Source of the DNA: AP-16 sp036395835
GTDB lineage: Bacteria > Pseudomonadota > Alphaproteobacteria > Rhizobiales > Xanthobacteraceae
NCBI GenBank assembly: GCA_036395835.1
Contig: DASWCW010000211.1
Span: 1-23,529 of the forward strand
DNA length: 23,529 bases
Direction: 5' to 3'
Each line of letters begins with the position of its first letter. Position 1 is the stretch's first letter. The position numbers and the translations under genes were made by a program. Of this stretch, positions 13,873 through 20,717 are shown one piece after another. The notes under the pieces are model-generated. The model did no database searches, had not been told where the DNA came from, and worked only from the letters and a program-made list of their open reading frames with translations.

Positions 13873-14691
13873 ATGCCGGTAGCCGCCGGCTCGCTCGAAG
13901 AGGCGCTGGCGCCGATCGCCGACGGCTGCACGCTGCTGGTGCCGCGCGGCAACGCCGGCGTGGCGATGGCGGCGACGCGGGCGCTGGTCCGGCGCGGCGT
14001 CAAACGGCTCAACCTGGTCGCGGTCCCGACCTCGGGCATCCAGGCAGACCTGCTGATCGGCGCGGGATGCGTCGAGAGCATCGAGGCGGCGGGCGTGAGC
14101 CTCGGCGAGCTCGGGCCCGCGCCGCGCTTTGCGGCCGCCCTGCGCGCGGGCGAGATTCTGGTCAAGGACACGACCTGTCCGGCGCTTCATGCGGCGCTGC
14201 AGGCGAGCGAGAAGGGCGTGCCGTTCCTGCCGCTGCGCGGGCTGATCGGCTCGGACCTGGTGAAATACCGGCCGGACTGGCGCGTGATCGACAATCCGTT
14301 CGCCAACCATGATCCGATCGTGCTGCTGCCGGCGATCAAACCGGACGTGGCGTTGTTCCACGCGCCGATGGCGGACGCGGCCGGCAACGTGTGGATCGGC
14401 GCGACGCGCGAGCTCATCACCATGGCGCATGCTGCGCGCGCAACCGTGGTCACGGTCGAGAGGCTTCACGACAAGAATCTGCTCGAGGATCCGGTGCTCG
14501 CGGCCGGAACGCTTCCGGGCTTCTATGTCGAGAAAATCGCAATTGCCCCGCGCGGCGCCTGGCCGCTGGCGCTGCCGGGCCATTACGGGCGCGACGACGC
14601 GCATCTCGCCGAATATGCGCGGCTCGCCGCCACGGCCGACGGGTTTGCGCGTTATCTCGACCTTTACGTCCATGAGCGGCGCGCAGCCTGA
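13873..14691 (+). CDS. CoA-transferase subunit A (glutaconate CoA-transferase-like, class I)
   Basis: A 272-residue class I CoA-transferase alpha subunit; the heterodimer with subunit B moves CoA between carboxylic acids in the cytosol. Visible family features are the opening SLEEALAPIADGCTLLVP, RALVRRGVKRLNLVAVPTSG, ADLLIGAGCVESIEAAGV, a GLIGSDLV loop, and DVALFHAPMADAAGNVWIGA, the conserved beta-strand/loop common to GctA-type proteins. The usual GxGGF loop is replaced by PRGNAG. The start at 13873 is chosen for its GGAGG site and because family proteins begin near SLEEA; 13798 would add 25 arginine-rich residues. Subunit B overlaps by 20 bp. Ring-opening hydrolases related to this family (IpdAB type) are an alternative to a true transferase. 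The acid substrate is unknown. Confidence 0.88.
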   Translation: MPVAAGSLEEALAPIADGCTLLVPRGNAGVAMAATRALVRRGVKRLNLVAVPTSGIQADLLIGAGCVESIEAAGVSLGELGPAPRFAAALRAGEILVKDTTCPALHAALQASEKGVPFLPLRGLIGSDLVKYRPDWRVIDNPFANHDPIVLLPAIKPDVALFHAPMADAAGNVWIGATRELITMAHAARATVVTVERLHDKNLLEDPVLAAGTLPGFYVEKIAIAPRGAWPLALPGHYGRDDAHLAEYARLAATADGFARYLDLYVHERRAA

Positions 14692-15493
14692 CGGCAAATT
14701 CCGCACTGAGGAGCTGCTGGCCGACGTGATGAGCCGGCTGATCGGGGACGCGCGTCACGTCGCGGTCGGCGCACAATCGCCGATTCCGGCGGCTGCCGCG
14801 ATCTTGGCGCGCGAGCGCGGCGGCGGACGGCCCCATGTGTCGATCCTGGAGAGCCGCACCCACAATTTCTTCACCGACGGCGGGCGCGAATTGTTCGATT
14901 GCGCCGGACAGGGCCGGCTCGACGTGTTCTTCCTGTCCGGCGGGCAGATCGACGGGGAAGCCAACATCAATCTCATCAGCGTCGGCGATTACCGCAGGCC
15001 CAAGGTACGGTTCTCGGGCTCGTTCGGTTCCGGCTATCTGTATTTCGTCGTGCCGCGCGTCATCCTGTTCCGGCTCGAGCACTCGCGCCGCGCCCTGGTC
15101 GAGAAGGTCGATTTCATCAGCGCGCCGGGAACGAGCCCGCACAACGTCTACCGCCCCGGCGGACCGATCGCGCTCATCACGCCGCTGTGCCTGTTCGCAT
15201 TCGATCGGGAGAAAAAACGCTTCCGGCTCGACAGCGTGCATCCCGGCCACGGCGTCGAGGAAGTCATCGAAAACACCGGCTTCGATTTCGACCGCGCCCC
15301 GCAGGTGCCGCAGACACCGCCGCCCTCGGCCGAAACCTTGCGACTGCTGCGCGAGATCGTGGCGCCCGAACTCGCCGAGGCCTATCCGCGATTCGCCGCG
15401 TCGATGTTCGGGATCCAACCTATCGAGCGTCGTTCCGGAAGCTGCCCCGGATCGCCGCCCGGGGCAAGCTCCGCGGCTATCCGGAATCCATGA
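14672..15493 (+). CDS. CoA-transferase subunit B (glutaconate CoA-transferase-like, class I)
   Basis: A 273-residue beta subunit. It begins RTEELLADVMSRLIGDARHV, then HVSILESRTHNFFTDGG, where E60 is the best candidate for the catalytic glutamate that forms the acyl-CoA anhydride, though the usual EGG context is not present. It continues DVFFLSGGQIDGEANINLIS and VDFISAPGTSPHNVYRPGGP. ATG 14672 lies 20 bp inside the end of subunit A, so they are coupled and co-expressed. The last 20 or so residues (from about ERRSGSCPGS) are encoded by an imperfect palindrome (15433-15486) and look like a late addition; the ancestral stop was probably close to FGIQPIE. Confidence 0.88.
   Translation: MSGAQPDGKFRTEELLADVMSRLIGDARHVAVGAQSPIPAAAAILARERGGGRPHVSILESRTHNFFTDGGRELFDCAGQGRLDVFFLSGGQIDGEANINLISVGDYRRPKVRFSGSFGSGYLYFVVPRVILFRLEHSRRALVEKVDFISAPGTSPHNVYRPGGPIALITPLCLFAFDREKKRFRLDSVHPGHGVEEVIENTGFDFDRAPQVPQTPPPSAETLRLLREIVAPELAEAYPRFAASMFGIQPIERRSGSCPGSPPGASSAAIRNP
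15433..15486. repeat. Imperfect palindrome in the 3' end of the CoA-transferase B gene
   Basis: Outer arms TTCCGGA (15433-15439) and TCCGGAA (15480-15486), inner arms TGCCCCGG (15443-15450) and CCGGGGCA (15459-15466), both perfect. It is read through as coding sequence for the C-terminal tail. Structure is like the other dispersed palindromes here; sequence differs. Confidence 0.65.
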
Positions 15494-15532
15494 CCACAGA
15501 CCTTGAACCATTGAACCGTCGGTGTTCATAGG

Positions 15533-15567
15533 TTCCGGGTTCGCGGGCGTACGCCCGCGCCCCGGAA
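15533..15567. repeat. Palindromic repeat between CoA-transferase B and the M20 hydrolase
   Basis: Outer arms TTCCGGG (15533-15539) and CCCGGAA (15561-15567) enclose a perfect 18-bp palindrome, CGCGGGCGTACGCCCGCG (15542-15559). The outer sequence (CCCGGAATGACGG) resembles a common dispersed repeat of Bradyrhizobium-like genomes. It could act as an intra-operon terminator or processing site; no T tract follows. Confidence 0.7.
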
Positions 15568-15594
15568 TGACGGCACAGGGAGCGACAGACACGC

Positions 15595-16845
15595 ATGCAG
15601 AATCTGAAGATCGACGGCGAGCGGCTGTGGGGCGAGTTGATGGAGACTGCCGTGATCGGCGGCACGCCCAAGGGCGGCATCTGCCGGCTCACGTTGAGCG
15701 ATCTCGACCGAGAAGTGCGCGATTGGTTCAAGGCGCGCGCCGAACAACTCGGCTGCACCGTGACCATCGACGACATGGGCGCAATGTTCGCGCGAAGGCC
15801 GGGGCAGGCCGACGTGCCGCCGATCGCATTCGGTAGCCATCTCGATACCCAGCCCACCGGCGGCAAATTCGACGGCGTGCTCGGCGTGCTCGGCGCGCTC
15901 GAGGCGCTGCGCACCTTGGTCGAGGCCGGTTACGAGACCTTCGCGCCGATCGAGGTGGTGAACTGGACCAACGAGGAAGGCGCGCGGTTCTCGCCGGCCA
16001 TGACCTCCTCGGGGGTGTTCGCGGGGGCGTTCGACCGCGCGTGGGCGGTCGCGCGCCAGGACCGTTCCGGCGAAAGCTTCGGCGCCGCGCTCGAAACGAT
16101 CGGCTATCGCGGCCCGGAACCATGCGGGGCGCATCCGCTCTCGGCGTTCTTCGAGCTGCACATCGAGCAGGGCCCGATTCTCGAGGCCGAGGCCAAGGAC
16201 ATCGGCATCGTCACCGGCGTGCAGGGCATGCGCTGGTACGAGGCGAACGTCATCGGCCAGGACGCCCATACGGGCGCCACCCCGATGCATCTGCGCAAGA
16301 ACGCGCTGCTCGGCGCCGCCCGTCTGGTCGACCAGATCGATGCGATCGCCCGCGGGCATCCGCCGCTCGCCGTGGGAACGGTAGGCTCGCTCGAGGTCAA
16401 GCCGAACTCGCCCAACGTGGTGCCGGGCGAAGTGCACTTCACGGTCGACTTCCGGCATCCGGAGACCGCCGTGCTCGATGCCATGGAGCGCAGCTTGCAC
16501 GACGCGGTCGCGCAGATCTGCGGGGCGTTGCGGCTCGAGGGCGCGGCGAAGAAGATCTGGGACCAGCCGCCGGTCGCCTTCGATCCGCACTGCATCGCCG
16601 CGGTGCGCGAGGCCGCGGCGCAATCGGGGCTCTCGGCGCGCGAGATCGTGTCGGGCGCCGGCCACGATGCCGCCTATGTCGCTCGGGTGGCGCCGACCGC
16701 TATGATCTTCGTGCCCTGCCGCGAGGGCATCAGCCACAACGAGGCCGAGTTCAGCTCGAAGCAGCAATGCGCGGCCGGCGCCCAGGTGCTGCTGCAGGCC
16801 GTGCTCAATTACGACCGCGCGCTTGCGGAGCGGCAGAAGGGGTGA
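15595..16845 (+). CDS. M20-family N-carbamoyl-L-amino-acid hydrolase / allantoate amidohydrolase-like enzyme
   Basis: A 416-residue cytosolic binuclear metal hydrolase that cleaves a ureido or carbamoyl group from an amino acid (N-carbamoyl-amino-acid hydrolase, beta-ureidopropionase and allantoate amidohydrolase share this fold). Metal-site motifs in order: GSHLDTQPTGGKFDG (H82, D93), WTNEEGARF (E127/E128), FELHIEQGP (H189) and REGISHNEAEF (H381). The dimerisation-domain motif GQDAHTGATPMHLRKN is present, as is SGAGHDA near residue 353. Length is typical (about 410-420). A GGGAG site at about 15577-15581 precedes the ATG. It sits 101 bp behind the CoA-transferase genes across a palindromic repeat, so it may be co-transcribed. 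The substrate cannot be chosen among carbamoyl-amino acids, ureidopropionate and allantoate. Confidence 0.92.
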   Translation: MQNLKIDGERLWGELMETAVIGGTPKGGICRLTLSDLDREVRDWFKARAEQLGCTVTIDDMGAMFARRPGQADVPPIAFGSHLDTQPTGGKFDGVLGVLGALEALRTLVEAGYETFAPIEVVNWTNEEGARFSPAMTSSGVFAGAFDRAWAVARQDRSGESFGAALETIGYRGPEPCGAHPLSAFFELHIEQGPILEAEAKDIGIVTGVQGMRWYEANVIGQDAHTGATPMHLRKNALLGAARLVDQIDAIARGHPPLAVGTVGSLEVKPNSPNVVPGEVHFTVDFRHPETAVLDAMERSLHDAVAQICGALRLEGAAKKIWDQPPVAFDPHCIAAVREAAAQSGLSAREIVSGAGHDAAYVARVAPTAMIFVPCREGISHNEAEFSSKQQCAAGAQVLLQAVLNYDRALAERQKG

Positions 16846-16868
16846 TGCGTCCGGTTCAAAGGCTGGCC

Positions 16869-16889
16869 GGGGATCAGTCTTTGAGCCCC
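16869..16889. terminator. Weak hairpin between convergent genes
   Basis: GGGGATCA and TGAGCCCC pair with one mismatch around a 5-base loop in the 81-bp gap between the hydrolase stop (16845) and the binding-protein stop (16927). There is no T tract, so this is only a possible bidirectional terminator. Confidence 0.3.
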
Positions 16890-16926
16890 GCTGCCGCAAG
16901 TCTCCGTATCGAAGCGAAACGACCGA

Positions 16927-17826
16927 TCAGGAGTTGGCCTTGTCGTTCGGCTCCTTGACCAGCTCCTTGAGCTTGTCGGACATCGGCAGTTGGATGTCGA
17001 TGCCCTTGGGCGGGATCGGGTTCTCGAACCACTTGGTATAGAGCTTCGTGAACTCGCCCGAGCGCATCAGGCCCGTCAGGGTCTCGTCGACCAGCGCCTT
17101 GAATTGCGGGTCGTCGCGGCGGAACATCAGCGCGTAGGGATCGGACGGGTAGGCCTGCTCCAGCAATTTGAAGTCGCCGGGATTCTTCGCGTTCGCCCGG
17201 AATCCGGCGACCAGAATATCATCCTCCATCCAGGCGCTCGCACGTCCGGTGTCGACGAGCAGGAACGACTCGGCGTGATCTTTGCCTTGCATGATGGTGA
17301 GGCCGAGCTTCTCGTCATTGTTCATCCTGTTGACGAATTGCGCGGTATTGGTGCCCGCCGTCACCGCCACGGTTTTCCCCTTCAGGTCGTCGGCCGTCTT
17401 GATGCCGCCGTCGGCGCGCACGATCCATTTGAACTGAGGCACGAAAAACGTCACCGAGAATGCGACCTGCTTCTGCCGGGCAAGCTGGTTGGCGGTCGAT
17501 CCGCATTCGATATCGACCGTGCCGTTGGCGACAAGCGGCATGCGCGTCGCGGAAGTGACCGGATTGTATTCCACCTTGAGATTCGGCATTGCGAGCTTGC
17601 TCTTCACTTTCTCGACGACGTGCCGACAGAGCTCGATGGAAAAGCCCACGGGTTGCTGTTTGTCGTCGAGATAGGACAACGGAAGCGAGCTCTCACGGTA
17701 GCCGATGGTGAAAGTGCCGACGTCCTTGACCTTCTTCAGGGTGCCTTCAAGATCTTGTGCGGCTGCTGTCGTCGAGACGATACCGATGATGCAGGCCGTC
17801 AAGGCGATGCTTGCTGAACTGCGCAT
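16927..17826 (-). CDS. GltI-like periplasmic amino-acid-binding protein (ABC type, orphan)
   Basis: A 299-residue family-3 solute-binding protein of the glutamate/aspartate (GltI) type. Signal peptide about residues 1-23 (MRSSASIALTACIIGIVSTTAAA), then EGTLKKVKDVGTFTIGYRES, PVGFSIELCRHVVEKVK, NGTVDIECGSTAN and DDLKGKTVAVTAGTNTAQFV, all characteristic of this group. A ribosome site, GGAGGG (complement of 17833-17838), lies 6 bp before the ATG, supporting the start. No permease or ATPase gene is nearby, so partners must be encoded elsewhere. It lies 44 bp downstream of the aminotransferase and is probably the last gene of that transcript, consistent with import of an amino acid or amine metabolised by it. 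Confidence 0.92.
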   Translation of the reverse strand: MRSSASIALTACIIGIVSTTAAAQDLEGTLKKVKDVGTFTIGYRESSLPLSYLDDKQQPVGFSIELCRHVVEKVKSKLAMPNLKVEYNPVTSATRMPLVANGTVDIECGSTANQLARQKQVAFSVTFFVPQFKWIVRADGGIKTADDLKGKTVAVTAGTNTAQFVNRMNNDEKLGLTIMQGKDHAESFLLVDTGRASAWMEDDILVAGFRANAKNPGDFKLLEQAYPSDPYALMFRRDDPQFKALVDETLTGLMRSGEFTKLYTKWFENPIPPKGIDIQLPMSDKLKELVKEPNDKANS

Positions 17827-17870
17827 TTTTGACCCTCCACGGAACCGGACGCCAGGCGTCCATCAAACGC

Positions 17871-19196
17871 TCAACTCGCTGTCGCGGCGTCGATCGCTTC
17901 GCCGAGCCGCTCTACGACAGTGTCCAGCAATGGCGCGTCCACGATGAAGGGCGGCGCCAACAACACATGATCGCCGCGCACGCCGTCGACCGTCCCGCCC
18001 ATCGGATAGACCATCAGGCCGCGCGCCATCGCCTCGCTCTTGACTCGCGCGTGCAGCTTCAGCCCGGGATCAAACGGCTCCTTGGTGCCGCGATCGGCGA
18101 CCAGCTCGAGGCCCTGGAACAGACCGCGTCCGCGCACATCGCCCACGTAGGGATGATTTCCGAACCGCTCGTTGAGGCGGCGCGAGAGGTATGCGCCCTG
18201 CACCCGCACGTTCGCCAACAACTTGTCGCGGCGTATCACCCGCTGCACGGCCAAAGCCGCGGCGCACGCAACCGGATGACCCATGTAAGTGTGGCTGTGC
18301 TGGAAGGCGCCCGAACCTCCGGCAACGGCCTCGAAAATTTTGTCCTGCAGCAGAAGCGCGCCGATCGGCGCATAGCCCCCGCCGAGACCCTTGGCGATCG
18401 TCATCAGATCCGGAGCGATCCCTTCGTGCTCGCAAGCATGCAGCTTCCCCGTGCGGCCCATGCCGCACATCACCTCATCGAGAATGAGCAGAATGCCGTG
18501 GCGGTCGCAGATCTCACGCACGCGTCGGAAATAGCCCGGCGGCGCCGGGACCGCGCCCAGGCTGGCGCCGACGACCGTCTCGGCGACGAACGCGATGACC
18601 CGGTCGGCGCCGAGCTCGGTGATCTTGGCGTCCAGCTCCCGGGCCAGGCGTTCGCCATAGGCTTGCGGCGTCTCGTCCGCGCCGCGGCCGCGATATTCGT
18701 GCGCCGGCGATACATGGTGCGTCTCGACCAGGAGCGGCGCGAATTGCCTGCGCTGCCACTCCCGGCCGCCGACCGCAAGCGCTCCAAGCGTGGTGCCGTG
18801 ATAGCTTTGGCGTCGTGCAATGAAGTATCGTCGCTGCGGCTCTCCGCCTTCGACGAAATATTGCCGCGCAAGTTTGAGCGCGGCCTCGATCGCCTCCGAG
18901 CCGCCGCTGACGAACAACACGTGAGCGATGCCGTCCGGCGCGTGCGCGACAAGATCATCCGCCAGCTGCTCGGCAACTTGGGTGGTGAAGAAGCTCGTAT
19001 GCGCATAAGCGAGCTGGTCGACCTGCTCATGCATGGCGCGGAGCACGTCCGGATGCGAGTGCCCGAGACAGGAAACCGCCGCGCCCCCCGAGGCATCGAT
19101 GTATTCCTTGCCCGCGGTGTCGCGAATGGTGACGCCGTGACCGCTCGCCGCGCGAGGATAGGGATGTGCGATGCGGCGATGAAGGACACGGGTCAT
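17871..19196 (-). CDS. Class III PLP-dependent aminotransferase (omega-amino acid transaminase-like)
   Basis: A 441-residue fold-type I enzyme that moves an amino group from an amino acid or amine with a terminal amine to a 2-oxo acid. Features: FVSGGSEAIEAALKLARQY (phosphate-binding SGGSEA, about residues 97-102), SYHGTTLGAL, ILLILDEVMCGMGRTGK with D240 for the pyridine nitrogen, and APDLMTIAKGLGGGYAPIGA with the Schiff-base lysine at K269. The start at 19196 is set by the 4-bp overlap with the regulator stop (ATGA); the longer frame upstream is an out-of-frame read of that regulator and is arginine-rich. The substrate is not resolved. Coupling to an RpiR regulator and an amino-acid-binding protein suggests a catabolic role. 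Confidence 0.93.
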   Translation of the reverse strand: MTRVLHRRIAHPYPRAASGHGVTIRDTAGKEYIDASGGAAVSCLGHSHPDVLRAMHEQVDQLAYAHTSFFTTQVAEQLADDLVAHAPDGIAHVLFVSGGSEAIEAALKLARQYFVEGGEPQRRYFIARRQSYHGTTLGALAVGGREWQRRQFAPLLVETHHVSPAHEYRGRGADETPQAYGERLARELDAKITELGADRVIAFVAETVVGASLGAVPAPPGYFRRVREICDRHGILLILDEVMCGMGRTGKLHACEHEGIAPDLMTIAKGLGGGYAPIGALLLQDKIFEAVAGGSGAFQHSHTYMGHPVACAAALAVQRVIRRDKLLANVRVQGAYLSRRLNERFGNHPYVGDVRGRGLFQGLELVADRGTKEPFDPGLKLHARVKSEAMARGLMVYPMGGTVDGVRGDHVLLAPPFIVDAPLLDTVVERLGEAIDAATAS

Positions 19197-20086
19197 GATC
19201 GCGACCGCCCGTTCCGGGACCGCCCCATGAACGTCTCGAAAGCGGCGAGCTGTTTCTCGCTGGCGGCGATGGCGGCAAGCGTCTGCGAGCCGTGGCGCGC
19301 GGCGACGAGGGCGGCGAGGCACTCCACCGCTGCGAAAGCCGGAGCCATGGTGTGGAAAAACGACGGCGTCGCGGTGGGCACGATCAGCGTCTCGTCAGCG
19401 AGTGCGGCGAGCGGCGAAATTTCACTGTCGGTGACGGCGACGATGCGCACCCCGCGTGCGCGCGAGTAGCGCACGGCGTGAATGGTGTGGCGGGTATACG
19501 GCTTGACGGAAATGGCCAACATCACGTCGGCGGCGCCGATCGTGCGCAGCAGGTCGACGCCCGTCCCGCCGGCGCTGTCGATCAGCACGGACGCCGCGCC
19601 GAACAGCGACCGCACGTAATGGAAGATATAGGCCACCGAAAAGCTCGATCGCAGCCCGAGACAGAACACCCGCTCGGCGCCGGCGATCAGTTTCGCCGCG
19701 GCGGTGAAGCGCTCGATCGATTCCGGCGAGGCCAATGCCTGCAGGTGCTGCGCAAGCGAGGAGAGTAGATCGTGCACCAGGGCAGCCTCGCCCTCGGTGT
19801 CGCGCCGCTGCAGAAGCTCCGCGGCGCGCGCACGGAAGCTTTCGGGCCGCCGCCGCACCGCCTCGGCATAGAGCTTGCGGACCTCGTCATAGCCCTTCAG
19901 GCCGATGCGCTGCGCGAGCCGGGTCATGGTCGCGGGTGCCACGCCGGCGCGTCGCGCCTGCTCGCGCGTGGTCAGCAGCGCGACATCCGCGGGATGGTCG
20001 ATCATCCAGCGGGCGGCCTCCTGCAATTGCGGCGATAGGCCCTCGAACTCGGACTTCAGCAAGGCGGCGAGCGCTGCAGCTCCCAT
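19193..20086 (-). CDS. MurR/RpiR-family transcriptional regulator (HTH + SIS domain)
   Basis: A 297-residue regulator. Residues about 1-75 are the RpiR helix-turn-helix domain, with LTTREQARRAGVAPATMTRL and AQRIGLKGYDEVRKLY as the recognition region. Residues about 125-260 are a SIS sugar-phosphate isomerase-type sensor domain (RVFCLGLRSSFSVAYIFHYV, ADVMLAISVKPYTRHTIHAV, VRIVAVTDSEISPLA). Such regulators usually bind phosphorylated sugars or related metabolites. Its stop overlaps the aminotransferase ATG by 4 bp, so it probably controls that gene and possibly the upstream RLP-cupin pair. A direct repeat CGAATGTTT at 20122 and 20151 upstream is a candidate site. Confidence 0.92.
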   Translation of the reverse strand: MGAAALAALLKSEFEGLSPQLQEAARWMIDHPADVALLTTREQARRAGVAPATMTRLAQRIGLKGYDEVRKLYAEAVRRRPESFRARAAELLQRRDTEGEAALVHDLLSSLAQHLQALASPESIERFTAAAKLIAGAERVFCLGLRSSFSVAYIFHYVRSLFGAASVLIDSAGGTGVDLLRTIGAADVMLAISVKPYTRHTIHAVRYSRARGVRIVAVTDSEISPLAALADETLIVPTATPSFFHTMAPAFAAVECLAALVAARHGSQTLAAIAASEKQLAAFETFMGRSRNGRSRS

Positions 20087-20121
20087 GACCGATCTTTAGC
20101 GGATTGCAGCGGTTCCTGCAA

Positions 20122-20159
20122 CGAATGTTTCAAAAACGCCAGATCCGATCCGAATGTTT
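20122..20159. promoter_or_regulatory. Direct repeat CGAATGTTT upstream of the RpiR gene
   Basis: CGAATGTTT occurs at 20122-20130 and 20151-20159, 29 bp apart start to start, in the 142-bp gap between the cupin stop and the RpiR start. Its spacing (nearly three helical turns) would place two sites on one face of the DNA. Possible autoregulatory site; no clear promoter boxes were seen. Confidence 0.35.
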
Positions 20160-20228
20160 TAACGAGCTTAGCTTCGCAAGGCTGCAAAACGACGTGTCGC
20201 TTCTGACCCGGCAAGCCGTGAAGGAAGC

Positions 20229-20717
20229 TCATGTCGCTTTCGACCCGCCCCCCAAAAATTCCGCCACCTCCGGCTTTTCCTTGAGCTCGGCGAGATCCGC
20301 CTCGCTCGGCAGGTGCGGCTTGTCGCGGGTGGCGTTGACCATGCACAGAAAGCCGAGCGGCTCGTGTGCGGTCGCGCGGAACTGGTGCCAGGTCCAGGCC
20401 GGCACCGTGACGAGGTCGTGGGTCTTGACCGCCCGCACCTCGCTGCCGACGAGGCATTTCCCGCGGCCGCGCAGGATCAGCACGCCGTGCATGTGCTCGT
20501 GGCGCTCGAGCGAGGAAAATCCGCCCGGCTGCACCTCGAAATAGCGCAGCTCCCCGGCAAGGTCCGGATCCGAGAACAGGATTTGCCGCGACACCGACTT
20601 GAATAAGGCTCGCTCGTCCTCCTTGTAGGGCAGGCACTCGACGCCCTCCCAGCCGTAGTCGCGCTGTGCCCTGCGGTGGATCGGCTTGCCGCGCGCGGTT
20701 CTCTCATCCATGCCCAT
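20229..20717 (-). CDS. Cupin-domain protein partnered with a RuBisCO-like protein
   Basis: A 162-residue single-domain cupin, probably a cytosolic metal enzyme. Cupin motif 1 appears as SSLERHEHMHGVLILRGRGK with H73, H75 and H77 but no glutamate at the usual position. Motif 2 is VPAWTWHQF with H111. It follows the RLP gene with a 14-bp overlap (20704-20717), or 8 bp if the ATG at 20711 is used; no good ribosome site separates the options. In Rhodospirillum rubrum a cupin next to its RLP releases methanethiol from 1-methylthioxylulose 5-phosphate, so the same kind of paired chemistry is the best hypothesis. Identity with that cupin could not be checked. Confidence 0.85.
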   Translation of the reverse strand: MGMDERTARGKPIHRRAQRDYGWEGVECLPYKEDERALFKSVSRQILFSDPDLAGELRYFEVQPGGFSSLERHEHMHGVLILRGRGKCLVGSEVRAVKTHDLVTVPAWTWHQFRATAHEPLGFLCMVNATRDKPHLPSEADLAELKEKPEVAEFLGGGSKAT

